DNA of 64,000 bases from Musa acuminata AAA Group (lineage: Eukaryota; Streptophyta; Magnoliopsida; Zingiberales; Musaceae): positions 14,037,501-14,101,500 of the forward strand of contig NC_088356.1 of assembly GCF_036884655.1 (NCBI RefSeq), given 5' to 3'. Position numbers and translations under genes: made by a program. Below the pieces are notes generated by a model. That model was given only the letters and a program-made list of their open reading frames with translations. It was not told the DNA's origin and did not search any database. Shown here one piece after another: positions 30,486 to 41,937 of this stretch (position 1 is the stretch's first letter; each line of letters opens with the position of its first letter).

Positions 30486-32064
30486 TGTTAGGAAAAGAGT
30501 CGGCACTAAGAGGGGGGTTGAATTAGTGCAGTAGTAAAAATTATGTCGATTCAAAACTTCATTACGATTAAATCCATTTCCGACAAAAATCCATTTCGTA
30601 AAGGTATTAACTTTGAAAGCGTATGAAAGAGCATAGTGGATGTAAAGCAAGTAAAGTGGTTTGCAGTAAAATAAATTACATAAGAGAAACGCAAACCAGA
30701 TTTTTATAGTGGTTCGGTCATCATGACCTACATCTACTTCGTCGATTCCTCTTCCGTCGAGGTCACCGGCATCCACTATAGGTCTTCTTTTAATGGGCAA
30801 AGACCAACTACCATTTTACACCCCTCTTCTCCTTTTTACAGGTTTAGGAGACAACCTTTTACAACTCTCTTTTACAAGGTATCCCTCTCACACCTCCCTT
30901 AGAACTCTCTCTAAGCTTTGGGAGGAGGGAACTCAACTTTCTAAGGTTTACAACTTTAGAATCATAGGGTTTTGCTCAGTATTTCTTACTAATATATGCA
31001 GAAATATCTGGGGTATTTATAGGCCCCAAATGGATTCAAATTTGGAGCCCAAAATTCAAACCTCCGAAATTTTAGGGTACGGGCGGTACCACCGCCTGCA
31101 CTGGGCGGTACCACCACCTGCAGCCTGACACTGGGCAGTACCACTGCCTAGACAGTCTCAGATACTGAGTCTAGGTGGTACCACCACCCAGACTGGCGGT
31201 ACCACCACATGACACAGTCTCGGAAACTATGCCACGACGGTTTCACCTGTTTGGTCTTTCTCTTGGCCCAACACAGCCAAAACTTGGCCCAATTGTCCCC
31301 TAATTAGGTTGGCCCAATTCTAATCCCTATTATGTACTAACTATAAATTTTAAGATATTTACTAAGCTAAACAAAGTCTGTAAGTCTAGGTTTCTTCCGG
31401 TGAGCTTCCGACGATCTTCTGGCGAACTTCCAGCGATCTCTCGATAATATTCCAATGGATTCCTAGCAAGCTCCTAGACTTCATGATGATCTTCAGTTCT
31501 GATGAGTTTCTTTGGCAAGCTCTGGGACTTCTTGGTCAATTTTGACAGAATTTTCGACGAACGTTTGGACTTCCGACGAACTCTCGAACTCCCATCGAAA
31601 TCACCTTCTTGATTCTGGGACTTCATTTTACTTTATGCCTTGCTATCAAAGTTAATCTTGGACAGTAAAAATACACTTCGATCTAGATAATTATTACTAA
31701 GCATGAATCATGTCGTCCGGCATGTCATTGGTCCATCAATGCTTCGTCCGATTCTTCGACGCATCGTCCTCTCTTGCGGCCTATTGCCTAATCGGTCAGT
31801 TGACCTCTGCAACTCCAATGTTCTTGGCACAATATCTACCCTTCTTGGCCTGATGCCCGAATCCATGGCCTGAAGCCTTTTGTCGATATGTCGACCGATC
31901 CTCCGGCCTGATGTCCAATCTTCTAACATATTTTCCTCCGGTCCAATATGATTCTTCCTGCTTTAATTGTCTCTTCCCGATCGAAGCATCCTACGTCACT
32001 CAAAACATAGATCAAATCATAAATACTATCAATTGGTTTCGTCATCAAAATACGAGATTCAACA
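30486..32064 (-). repeat. S2 5' LTR
   Basis: A 1,579-base LTR on the minus strand starts TGTTGAATCTCG at 32064 and ends GACTCTTTTCCTAACA at 30486. TATAAATA lies at 31014-31021. Upstream of it (31080-31210) are five or more GGCGGTACCACCGCC-like boxes. Toward the LTR start, GGAAGTTCGCC-like repeats resemble those in S1 and D. Confidence 0.87.
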
Positions 32065-32575
32065 ATAGCCTCAACATTGAGGGCTACATGGACTTAAGTT
32101 TCTAGTCCGACGTCGATAATAGCAAGTCAAACTAAAAATATATGTTCACTTTAAATAAAGGAGTAGTAAGCTGGAAGAGTTCAAAACAAGATACTACTGC
32201 TTGCTTGACCACTAAGGTAGAGTATATTATTGCAACAAAAATAACAAAGGGGGCAATCTGGATGAAGAAGTTCATCACAAATCTAGGAGTCATATGAGGT
32301 AGTAAAGAGTCAATTCCACTATATTGCGACAACATTGGGGCAGTTGATTAAGCAAAGAAACTTAGGTCTCATCAAAAGTCGAAGCACGTTATGAGGAGGT
32401 TCCACTTGATTAGAGAGATCATAGCTTGTGGTGACATAGTAGTGGAAAGAGTTCTATCTAAAGATAACATTGAAAGATTCACTAACAAAGTCATTATCTC
32501 AAATTGTTTCGAGCATCACCAGGACTTGATGGGGATCAAGCATTTGGGTGATTGGCTTTAGCACAAGTGGGAGAT
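32065..32575 (+). pseudogene. pol: Copia C2, end of RNase H
   Basis: It resumes C2 after S2. ATAGCCTCAACATTGAGGGC matches the C3 RNase H near 45489-45510. The TTKVEYIIATKITKGAIWMKKF-like block, the CDNIGAV-like block and the end DWL before the stop at 32561-32563 are visible in pieces. An AAGTGGGAGAT polypurine tract precedes the LTR. Frameshifts and stops interrupt it. Confidence 0.8.
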
Positions 32576-34264
32576 TGTTAGTTACAAGTGCCCTATAAGC
32601 CAATCACGTAAGTGATAGCACATGTGATACGCTACACAATCTCTTTTAGTTAATATTAATAATGATATTTTTTCACTTTATATTATATGATGAATATATA
32701 TTATGATATCTTTGGATTTATGCAATATGAATTAGATTATGATGAGATCATGATAATGTGACTAATTCACCTTTAAACATAGATGCTAAATATTCTTGAT
32801 CATAGGTTACTCAAGAGGGACATCGAGATAACCGGACAGACTGGTGTGCAATATACCTATTCATATGATGGAGGCAATTGGTCTTATAACTACTTCTGTG
32901 GGGACACTAGGGATATAGTATAAGTACTTATTGGATAATGAGTTAAATGAATAATCTACTTACGAAATGATGGATGGTTAATGATACCTAATTGTTAGAT
33001 AGTGATATCGTAGTCCTAGTTATATATCTAGTCCTTAGACTTGAGATACCAAGGATGTCTTATTTGAGTATTTCATTTTTTAATATCGAACTTATAGATT
33101 TGGAGGTTCTGGATCTAGTATAGATAGTCATTGGGAATAGTAGCCAACCTTATAAAGGTAATTGAGTATTAATAGAGGATCATCCACTCTCAGTATCATG
33201 AGAGAAATATCCTATATGTTTTCGTGTAGAAAAATCCATGGCCATGTTCAATCTAATTGAGAGAATCCAATACGAGAGAGACTCGAATTGAGAGAAAAGT
33301 TCTTTAGGAAAATCCGATAAGAGTGAGACTTGGATTGATTTCGTACGGGCCTGATAGTACCATATCCGGTATATGGTCTTAGGGATATTAGATGGATAAG
33401 GGATTATATACATGGTAATTAAGGATAAACATGTCCAATGGATTAGATCCCCCTATACCATTTGAAGACTATGGCATAGTAACATAATACATCCATAGTC
33501 GATGAGTTGAGTGAATTATTATCCCATAATAATTCACTAAGTAAAAAAGAGTTCTAACAGGTGCAACTCACAGCTAGCTCGATATTAGGCTAGAGGATCA
33601 TACATATATAGTGGACAACTTGACGAATAGAGGATTAGATATAGGATATCCAATAAGTTCCTATTTTAATGGATCCATTGGGTGAGACCTAATAGAGCTT
33701 AGAGTGGTTATTGGTTTAGGATCCAATACCTATTAAGCTAGTGGTTATTAGATGGGGATTCAATACTCGTTAAGATATATCTATTAGGGTTAGCAACAAG
33801 AGCTCTCTAGAAATAGGAGTTAGGACTTCATAAGTCATAGGCTAGACCCTATACCCACTGGCCTTCTATCTCCTCCTCTCCATCTCTCCTTCAGCCGTGA
33901 GCCCCTCCTTGGCATGAGAGGATAGCAAGAGGGCTGGCCCCTCTCTTAGTTGCGGCTACATGGTGGTGCGCGATCATGAGGAGAGAACCCACTACACAAG
34001 GAGGTGCCTTATCACTGCATCTATTGTATGGATCACCACGAGAAAGGAGTTTGTGAGAGCTCCTTCATCCATGGATTGAGATATATGATTTAGAAGATAT
34101 ACAATCATCCCTATGTGAGAATGCCTCAACCACTTGATGCAGTTTTGTTTTTTGAGTTTTTCACTCCTGATTATTGCATGATGATCCGATAAGATCTATT
34201 TTGGGAATACTTTTTGTTTTTATTTTCTACTGCACATGTGATGTTCTCCTAAGGTTTCCTAACA
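32576..34264 (+). repeat. C2 3' LTR
   Basis: A 1,689-base LTR starts TGTTAGTTACAAGTGCCC and ends GGTTTCCTAACA. It is the diverged counterpart of the C3 LTRs, with the same order (CCAATCACGTAAGTGATAGCAC, AGGTTACTC, AGGGACACTAGGGATA, GTATGTCCAATGG-like, CAGCTCGATATTAGG). Confidence 0.85.
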
Positions 34265-34660
34265 GCCTGCACTTGAGCAGAGTGAAGCCTGTTAAGGCAG
34301 ACTCACTCCCAAGCCATGCACTTCGACTAGAAGACCCGAGTGTTACACCTTGGCCGAGCTAACATGCTCCTGAGCCATGCACCTTGGCATGAAGACCCGA
34401 AGCCTACAGCTCGGTAGGGTGGAGCCTATTAAGGTAGACTCGCTCCCGAGCCATGTACCTTAGTATGAAGACTTGAGGGCTGCACCTCAGCCAAGCTAAC
34501 ACACTCTTGAGTCGTGCGCCTTGACATAAAAACCTAAGGCCAGCACCTCGTCGGAGTGGAGCCCATTAAGACGGACTCACTCTAAAGCGGTGTAGGTTGG
34601 CTAGAAGACCCGAGGGCTATACCTCAGCCGAGATAATACACTCCCGAGCCATGTACCTTG
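34265..34660 (+). repeat. Tandem array, about 140-bp dimeric unit
   Basis: Roughly 2.8 copies of a unit of about 140 bases, itself two related halves. The landmark GAGCCATGxACCTTGG recurs at about 34311, 34370, 34454, 34510, 34593 and 34648, with spacings alternating near 57 and 84. Other landmarks are GAAGACCCGAG, CACCTCGGCCGAGCTAACACACTC and GTGGAGCCTATTAAGGCAGACTCAC. It lies exactly between the C2 LTR end and the S3 LTR start. No coding sequence or known element is recognised. Confidence 0.75.
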
Positions 34661-35711
34661 TGTTAAATCTCAGATTTTGATGATGAAATCAATTGATGAG
34701 TTTATAATCTAATCTATATTTTGAGTGACATAGGACTAATTTCGATCAGAAAAGTCAAATCAATTAAAATAGGAGGAATCAGACATTGGGCTAGAGTAAA
34801 ACATGTTAGGAGATTAGATGTCGAGCCAAAGGATCGATTAATGTACTGGCAAAAGGACTTCGTGCCATGAGTTCGGGCATCGGGTCGAAGGATTAGATAT
34901 TGTGCCAAGGAGATCGGATGTTGCAGAGGTCAACATACCAGTTGGGCAATACACCAAAGGAGAGGACGATGCGCCGAAAGATCGGACGAAGCGCCGGATG
35001 AACTAATGATATGTCGAACAACATAGGATTCATGCTTGTAATAATTTGTCTAGATTAAAGTAGTTTAGGTTTGATTGAGTTAGTTTCAGGTACAATCAAG
35101 TTAACTCAATTAGGGGCCCATTGGGCTAGAGTTGGGCTATTTTAGGCCAAGAGAAAGGCCCATTCAGTGACCCTTAGCTAGCCCAAGCGGTGGCACCGCT
35201 AGGGCTGGTGGTGGCACCACTTGAGGCTCAGCCTCCCAGGTGCTTTGAGCGATGGTACCGCCCAAACTAGGTAGTGGTATCACCGGTAGTTAATGCTGCC
35301 AAGCAATGGTACTGCCCTATCAGGTGGTGGTACTACCAAAGCCCAATCCCCGAGGTTCTATTAGGCGGTCATACCACCTAGACTAGGTGGTGGTACTGCC
35401 CAATACTGGCGGTAGTATCACTAGTACCTCGAAAACTTGGGATGAGACCATTTTGGCTCCAAATTTGAATCCATTTGGGGCCTATAAATACCCACCCATC
35501 CCTGCTCGGTTAAGACAAGAACTAAAACAAAAATAGTGTGAAAACTCTTCAGTAAATACTTGAGAATTCCCCTTTAGCTCTAAGTTTTAGTTTTAGTTTA
35601 AGAGAGGGGTGGGTGGCTTGTAAAGGTTAACTCATGAACCTAATTCATTCGCCCACACCCCCACCACCCTCCCCCCCCCTCCCCTCTCTTAGTGTCGACT
35701 TAATCCTAACA
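34661..35711 (+). repeat. S3 5' LTR
   Basis: It starts TGTTAAATCTCAG and ends TTAATCCTAACA. GGTGGCACCGC-like and GGTGGTACTGCC-like boxes lie at 35190-35420, CTATAAATACCC at about 35483 and a C-rich run near 35665-35690. Confidence 0.85.
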
Positions 35712-35713
35712 AT

Positions 35714-35725
35714 TGGTATCAGAGC
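35714..35725 (+). other. S3 primer-binding site
   Basis: TGGTATCAGAGC lies two bases after the LTR. Confidence 0.85.
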
Positions 35726-35769
35726 TAGGTTACTCTTTGTTTGGTTTAACACCTAAGAGAGATTATTTT

Positions 35770-36728
35770 TTTCAGCATTCAAAAGGATCTTTCTATCACT
35801 CGTCCTCTTATATTCAATGGAACGGACTATACGTATTCGAAAACATGAATGAGAGATTTTTTGCTTTCATTAAACTTTAATTTATGAAATATTATCGAAT
35901 ATGGTTTTCAACAACCCTCTAAACCTATGAATGAATGGAATGATTTTGAGGAAAAAATATTTTCGTTAAATGCAAAAGCTATGAATGCTATGTTTTGTGC
36001 TTTAGATAAAAATGAGTTTAATCATATTTTGACTTGTGAGACTATACGTGACATTTGGTACACTTTTGAAATCACATACGAAGGCACAAGTAGGGTTAAA
36101 GAATAAAAAATTAATCTTTTGATGCATAGTTTTGAATTATTTCAAATGGAACTAAGCAGAACCATAGACGATATGTACACCCGTTTTATGGATGTCATCA
36201 ATGGTTTGAAAATATTTAATAAATTTTTTTTTAATTTTGAACTTATTAACAAAATACTAAGATCCCTTCCAAAAAGTTGGGATCCGAAAGTGATGGCAAT
36301 ATAAGAGACAAAGGACTTGAATAATTTCTCTCTTGAAGAACTTTTTGGGTCTTTAATGACCTATGAAATGACTTGTATCAAACATGATAAACATGAGAAC
36401 AACCTTCCAAAGAACATGAAGGATTTAACACTTCGAACAATAGAAGACCACTTGAGAGAAAACTCAAGTGATGATGGTGATGATGAAAATAACTTGCTAT
36501 GAATACAATTGGCTAGGGCACTTCAAAAGTGAATGTCTGCAACTAAAGAAGAATATGCTTACACAAAGGAAGAAGAAAGCACTCAAGGCAACATGGGACA
36601 AAACGAGTACATCCAAAGATGAAGAGAAAACTAGCAAAGATGAGGTGGTGAACTACACTTTGGTGACTTTCGACAATGAGGTAAGTAACTCAACCAAAAC
36701 CCCTTTACCTTACTATGAAATTACTTGA
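35770..36728 (+). pseudogene. gag: S3 short Gag, decayed
   Basis: The initiating ATG is lost (the matching site reads ATT). Blocks in order are a PLIFNG-like start, the region 36119-36304 (FELFQMELSRTIDDMYTRFMDV, LRSLPKSWDPKVMAI), 36317-36502 (EELFGSLMTYEM) and 36468-36728. The last holds a knuckle-like CYEYNWLGHFKSEC, with Tyr where the second Cys is expected, and ends YYEIT. Frames change near 36115, 36305 and 36500. The knuckle remnant suggests S3 left the full-length Gag form less far behind than S1 or S2. Confidence 0.8.
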
Positions 36729-38212
36729 TGCATTTCAAAAGTTTTTTTTAATTAGTTAGTAAAAAATATAAAATTTATTTAATAAGTTATTTTTTGAACT
36801 ATAAAAGGGGGCTCATACTTCTCTTCCTAGGGATTTTGGAATTTTTTTTAAAAAAAATTAAGCATGACAATTTCATATTAACTCTTTGTACTAAGTATGA
36901 AGAGTTAGATTCACTTAAGAAGAAAAATATATTACTACAACAAATAAAATAATTTTGACTGAAAATGCTTTATGTTTAATGAAATCATGCTTGATGATTT
37001 AATGATGTATGATGATTTGAAGTAATGATGATTTTTATGATTTATGGTTTATTGATCTTGATAACTCTTGTGATAAATCTTATTTTTTGGTTTTAAATGA
37101 TAATGCATATTTTTATTTGGCATAAAAGACAAAGGTATTCTTGTATGAAATAAATCACATAAATTGAAATGCATAAAAAATAGAAATATATTATTATTGA
37201 AAATGTCTCTATCCCTAAAATCTTATTGAGTTTTCAATAAGAGATTAATGAATCTATTTATGTCATTTTATGAATCTCTTAAACTATGAAAATATTTTTG
37301 ATGATTTGAATTTGAATAATATTTTTCTAACCGAATCATGAACTTGATCTTGGTTTCTCGAGATTGATACTTGAGATTTTTTTATGAATTAATATCTCTT
37401 ATTTGATCTCCTATATTTTTTTTTGCTATTTACTAAAAAGAATATTTATCAAATTAAATCATGAACTTTATGGGAATCAAAATTTTTTATCTTCTATGAT
37501 TTCTTCTTTTTACCATTTACTAAAGAGGAAAATTATGCAAACAAACCATGATCTTGAGATTTTTATATCATTCACTATGATTCTTTCGTTTTATTAAAGA
37601 GAATTATCTAAATGAATCATGATTTGTCTTTTGATTTCTTGGAATTATAACTTGAGATTTTTATATGAATCAAGATCTTTCATTATTTGTTCTCCTACAA
37701 TTCTTTTGTTGTTTATTAAAGAGGATATTTATCCAAATTAACCATGATATGTCACTTGACTTCTTAAGATTTATGACTTGAGTTTTATATATAATACTCC
37801 CTTGTATTCATGAATTGTATACCTCATCACTCTTGATTTAAATTTATCTTTTTATCATGATTTAAAAATTGATGTAAAGGGAAAATGATTACAACATTAT
37901 ATTCTTTCCTTCTTTTTGACAATAACAAAGGGGGATAAAAGTCTTGCTAGCTTGCATATTGCAAAGAAAAGAGAAAAGTGCTAGCTTACACATCTCAAGA
38001 AGCAAAACTTACAAATTTATCTCAAAAGAGAAGCAAGAATTGCTATCTTGCAATCAATCTAAAGAAAAGCAAAAATGTTATCTTGTCCATCTCAAGAAGC
38101 AAAGAATTGTTAACTTGCATATCTCAAAAAACTTACTAACTTGCATATTCTAAAATGATGTAAAACTTGCTAATTTACTAACTTGCATTCTGTTTCAAAA
38201 ACTTGCTACTTG
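36729..38212 (+). other. S3 AT-rich 3' noncoding region
   Basis: AT-rich sequence with repeated phrases such as GAGATTTTTATATGAATC and TTTACTAAAGAGGA (37380-37760), a TGACAATAACAAAGGGGGATAA polypurine-like word near 37918 and CTTGCTAGCTTGCA repeats from 37940 to the break at 38212. No protein is supported. Confidence 0.72.
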
Positions 38213-38813
38213 TGTTAGGATCGGAGTGGCACTAAGAGGGGGGGGTGAATTAGTGCAGCGGTAAAGTGTGATAAACTTTTGACGATTTAAACACTTTCAA
38301 AAACTTCATACGATAAAAGTAACGTTTTCGTTTGAAACCGTTCGATTGCGTTTTAGCTTGAAGAGATAAGTAAGACGGAGACAAAGAAGCAAAGCATTAA
38401 AGTGCAAATGGTTTGTAGTAATGTAAATGACAATAAGTAAATGCAAACCAGAAATCACGCCGATTTTACAGTGGTTCGGTCAAATGACCTACATCCACTT
38501 GCGAGGCCCCTCTTCGATGAGGCTCCCACCTTCCACTAGCAAATCTCTTGAAATGGAAGGGCAAATACCCCTCTTACAACTTTTTACAAGCGGTTCACTC
38601 TCTTACAGATTTTCAGCAAGAAAGAAGGAGGTGAACACTAGCAAATTGAAAACAAGACTAGCAAAGACTTTTCTAAGACTTTTCTCTCAAACAATTGCTG
38701 CTCAAAAAGTTGTATTCTCAGCTGAGACTTGAGGGATATTTATAGGCCTCAAGAGGATTCAAATTTGGGCTCCAAAAATTTGAATTCTCTTATGTTCCCG
38801 ATGTTGGCGGTGC
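38213..38813 (-). repeat. Sirevirus LTR S4, distal part
   Basis: A minus-strand LTR whose 3' end (TGTTAGGATCGG on the plus strand) starts at 38213. It resembles the D LTRs: a G-run, an AGTGGTTCGGTCAAATGACC block, a minus-strand TATA box at 38737-38744 and the adjacent AAATTTGGGCTCC half palindrome. It is split at 38813 by C3 and continues at 47493. Confidence 0.83.
38809..38813. repeat. Target-site duplication of C3, left copy
   Basis: GGTGC lies before the C3 5' LTR and is repeated at 47488-47492 after the 3' LTR. It falls within a GGCGGTGCCACCGCC box of S4. Confidence 0.93.
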
Positions 38814-40310
38814 TGCTAGTCATAGGTGCCCAGCAAGCCAATCACGTGAGTGATGGCACGTGTGACTTGATACAGAATCTTTTTGCTTATTATATTTTGG
38901 CGTATATCACTTTATAACTATTGCATAAATGCATATATATATATTGTGATGTCCTTGGATTTGTGCAATGGGAATCGGATCGTGATGAGATCACGATAAT
39001 GAGATCGATTCACCTTTAAACACATATCCTAAATAATCCCGGTCATAGGTTACTCGAGAGGGACATCGTGATAACCGGATAGACTAGTGTGCTATATACC
39101 CGTCCATATGATGGATGCAGCTGGTCTCATAGCTGCTCGTGTAGGGACACTAGGGATACAGTACAGGTGCTCATTGGAGAATGAGTTCACTGATTGATCC
39201 GCTTACGGAATGCTGGATGGTTGATGATGCCTTATTGTCAGACAGTGATTCCGTAGTCCTAGTGGTGTATCTGGTCCTTAGACTTGAGACACCAAGGATG
39301 TCCTGTATAAGTGCTCCACTCTTTGATACCAGACTTATAGGTTTGGCTGTTCCCAGATCTAGTACAGCTGGCCATTGGGAGTGGTAGTCGACCTTACGAG
39401 CGCTATTGAGTGTCAATAGAGGATCATCCACTCTCGGCGTCATGAGAGGAATATCCTATGTATTCTTGCTCAGACAAATCCCTGGCCAGGGTCATTCGGG
39501 TTGAGAGAGAAAGAGTTCTCCGGGAGAATCCGATTAGAGCGAGACTTGAGTAGAAACCGTATGGGTCTGACAACACCATGCTCGATATACGGTCTCTGGG
39601 ATATTAGATGGATGAGGGACTATAGGTACATGGTAACTGAGGACAGACAGGTCCAATAGATTGGATTCCCCTGTATCGTCTGGGGACTACTGCGTAGTGG
39701 CCTAGTACGTCCGTAGTCGATGAGTCAAGTGAATTATTACAGAGATAATAATTCACTCAGTCATAGGGAGTTCTGACAGGTATGACTCACGGCCAGCTCG
39801 ATATTGGGCCTATAGCGTCACACACATATGGTAGGCATTGCGATGAGTAGAGGTTCGGATATGAGATATCCGACGGAGCCCTTGTCTTATTGGATGCAGA
39901 TCCAATACCCACTAGGGAAGGACCCATTAGGGTTTGACACGGGATCTCTATAAATAGGAGGGATTCACAGCCTCATAGGCTAGAGTCTTTGCTTGCCTTT
40001 CCTATTCTCCTCTCCCTCTCCACCTCAAAGTAGGCCTGAAGTTTTGAGGAGCGTCGTCGCAACCCTGCTGTGTGGATCACCGCTAGAGAGGAGGACGCTT
40101 GACCTCCTTCACCCTCTCCTAAGGATCTGCAAGGAAACAGGGATATACGATCTCCCTAGGTAACACAATCTCTATACGCAGTTTTGTGTTTTGCGGATTT
40201 TTTGCGCACCAATCTTCGCACGACGACGAACATCTTTTTGGGAATCGGGGATTTTGTTTTCTTGTTTTTCCGCTGCGCATATGATGTCGCCCCCCAATGA
40301 TTTCCCAACA
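38814..40310 (+). repeat. C3 5' LTR
   Basis: It starts TGCTAGTCATAGG and ends GATTTCCCAACA. An inverted repeat, ATCGTGAT-GAG-ATCACGAT, lies at 38979-38997. The TATA box is at 39949-39956. The last 150 bases contain a TTTTTTGCGC stretch and GACGACGA. Confidence 0.93.
39949..39956 (+). promoter_or_regulatory. TATA box of C3 5' LTR
   Basis: TATAAATA in GATCTCTATAAATAGGAGGG. The 3' LTR copy is at 47129-47136. Confidence 0.8.
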
Positions 40311-40311
40311 G

Positions 40312-40323
40312 TGGTATCAGAGC
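40312..40323 (+). other. C3 primer-binding site
   Basis: TGGTATCAGAGC lies one base after the 5' LTR, complementary to initiator tRNA-Met. Confidence 0.88.
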
Positions 40324-40399
40324 CAGGTTGTTCGTGCGAATGATTGGTTTTGAACTGCGTGTATTGTGTTTAGGAAGAATTTTGACGTCAAAATCGTTG

Positions 40400-40890
40400 A
40401 CGCAAAAGCGAGGAAGGGCAGCAACAGTTGCTTCCCTCGATCTGCATGCCTGCAGCCACCTGCAGCGGCAGCCGCAACCGCAGCCAGGCAGCACAGCGCC
40501 GGCGCATGCGCAAGCGCTGTGTCTGCAGCAGCCGGCCGGCGGCCTGCTTGCAGCAGGCTTGCTGCCGGCGGGGCTGGCAACCCACGGGCAGAGGCGCCGC
40601 AGGGCAGCGTCGCCTGCTGCCGAAAGGAAGTGGCGCCTGCCGCCGCAGGGCAGCGACGCGCGACGCCTGCCGCCGCTGCTCCCGCGGGCGAAACCCCCCC
40701 ACAGGGGCGGCCGCCCGGCGGTACAGCACCGCCTGCGGAGGCAGCGGCGCCCGAAGGGGGCGCCCACCCGCAGCGGCATCGCCGCCAGCGGGCGCGCCGC
40801 CTGCAGGCGAGGGCAGTGCCCTCGCCCCGCCGCACAAGCAGCCGCCGGCAGGGTGGCGGCGGCGGCAGCAGCGAAAGGGGGAAAGGGCAT
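40400..40890 (+). other. GC-rich segment of the C3 leader
   Basis: About 490 bases are extremely G+C-rich (CpG, GCC and CAG words), in sharp contrast to the AT-rich sequence on both sides. Several overlapping frames on both strands are open by composition alone (Ala/Gly/Pro/Arg-rich), without a domain or a favoured frame. It may be secondary-structured leader RNA or captured foreign DNA. I do not call a protein. Confidence 0.65.
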
Positions 40891-41663
40891 TAGGGTTTTC
40901 TGGGAAAAAGACAGTTTTGCCCCTCGGAATTTGAGAAATTCCAGTTTCTATCTTTTATCAAAATTACGAAAATACCCTTAGGAATTGAGAAATTCCCTAT
41001 ATATCCCTGATTTCAGAAATTATTAATTAATTAAAAGGTTTAGTTGATTATTATTTTTATTATTATCTAGTAGTCCTACATGATGATGATTATTTATACA
41101 TGTGATGTATGATGTGTGGACGGATGATCATGGACCGTGTGATGTGTGTACTTGTGATTATTGTTATTGAGGTCTGCGAACCTCCATTATATTTCTCGTT
41201 TATTGTCGGGCCTGCGTGCCTATGATTAAGTTGTAATCTCACGAGGAGGCGCAGCGGGAGCGTGGATGCGATAGCGGGACCCACGATACGGACGATCGTG
41301 ATGCATGGAGATGCATCAAGATGTCGACGAAACCGACGAGGACGAGATGGACGATCACAGGGCATGGAGATGCACCGTTGCACACATAGATCTTGATGTG
41401 AGTGATTAGGCCTACTGGCTCGGGCCTAATCATATTACGTTGTGGTCCATGATCATCTAGTGTGATTACTTATACACATACTAGATATGTATATATATTT
41501 GCATGCGATGTAGATATATATTAAATATGTATATGTGTGACATGTCATATTAGGAGATCAAATCATAGAAACATCTCTCGATAATATTAAGTCGGTAAAC
41601 GTGAGGCAATTAGATTGACCCACGTGGCCTTCCATCGTTATGAGTATGAACTGATTCCCGGTG
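40891..41663 (+). other. C3 leader, middle part
   Basis: Ordinary-composition leader with short direct repeats (GAATTTGAGAAATTCC and GAATTGAGAAATTCCC near 40928 and 40982) and TA-rich stretches near 41480-41545. I see no conserved frame. Confidence 0.5.
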
Positions 41664-41699
41664 TAGGTTGAGTTGGTCGAGTCCCTCGAGACTCACCTA
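41664..41699 (+). other. C3 leader hairpin 1
   Basis: The lower stem TAGGTTGAGT (41664-41673) pairs with ACTCACCTA (41691-41699) with one bulged T. The apex TTGGTCGAGTCCCTCGAG (41673-41690) forms an inner 5-bp stem TCGAG/CTCGA closing a TCC loop. Confidence 0.7.
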
Positions 41700-41755
41700 T
41701 ATCGCGATTCGCTATCTTGCTTACGACATAGAGATGTCACCGGTGACCTGAGGGC

Positions 41756-41792
41756 ATGGTATGCTTGGTCGAGTCCCTCGAGGGTATATCAT
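41756..41792 (+). other. C3 leader hairpin 2
   Basis: The lower stem ATGGTATGC (41756-41764) pairs with GTATATCAT (41784-41792): nine pairs, two of them G-U. The same 18-base apex lies at 41765-41782. Confidence 0.7.
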
Positions 41793-41830
41793 CAAATCAG
41801 ACTCATCTTGTAACGAAGGTGTTGACTTAA

Positions 41831-41876
41831 CCGAGCATCATGGTTGGTCGAGTCCCTCGAGGCCATGGTGATTCGG
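41831..41876 (+). other. C3 leader hairpin 3
   Basis: The lower stem pairs CCGAGCATCATGG (41831-41843) with CCATGGTGATTCGG (41863-41876), leaving a small internal loop. The same apex lies at 41844-41861. Confidence 0.7.
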
Positions 41877-41937
41877 AGGCCGAACAGGACGGGAATCATA
41901 AGGAGTTGTGATCGGCAAGAGTTGCCTACCTTTTAGG

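Larger units (their letters stand above)
16996..32064 (-). mobile_element. Sirevirus S2 (Gag-only), invaded by a gypsy stack
   Basis: A minus-strand Sirevirus has its 5' LTR at 30486-32064, PBS at 30472-30483, a gag pseudogene (29503-30435), AT-rich 3' noncoding DNA (27019-29502) and a 3' LTR split into 16996-17621 and 26512-27018. The ATAGC TSD shows that these distant pieces are one insertion. Between the LTR halves lie gypsy elements A2, B and G3 (17622-26511). About 450 bases of the LTR (matching 31110-31557 of the 5' LTR) are missing at that site. Without the invaders S2 is about 6.2 kb. Like S1 it has no pol. Confidence 0.87.
34661..38212 (+). mobile_element. Sirevirus S3, 5' LTR, gag pseudogene and 3' noncoding region
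   Basis: A plus-strand element starts with a 1,051-base LTR, PBS and a decayed gag followed by AT-rich noncoding DNA with CTAGCTTGCA repeats. The right end is cut at 38212 by Sirevirus LTR S4, so the 3' LTR is not in the window. It has the same Gag-only plan as S1 and S2, although S3 Gag still shows part of a zinc knuckle. Confidence 0.83.

Noticed and set aside
40328..40981. A 217-codon frame and several overlapping frames in the C3 leader
   Set aside because: All are open because of extreme GC content, on both strands, with low-complexity Ala/Arg/Pro products and no favoured frame.
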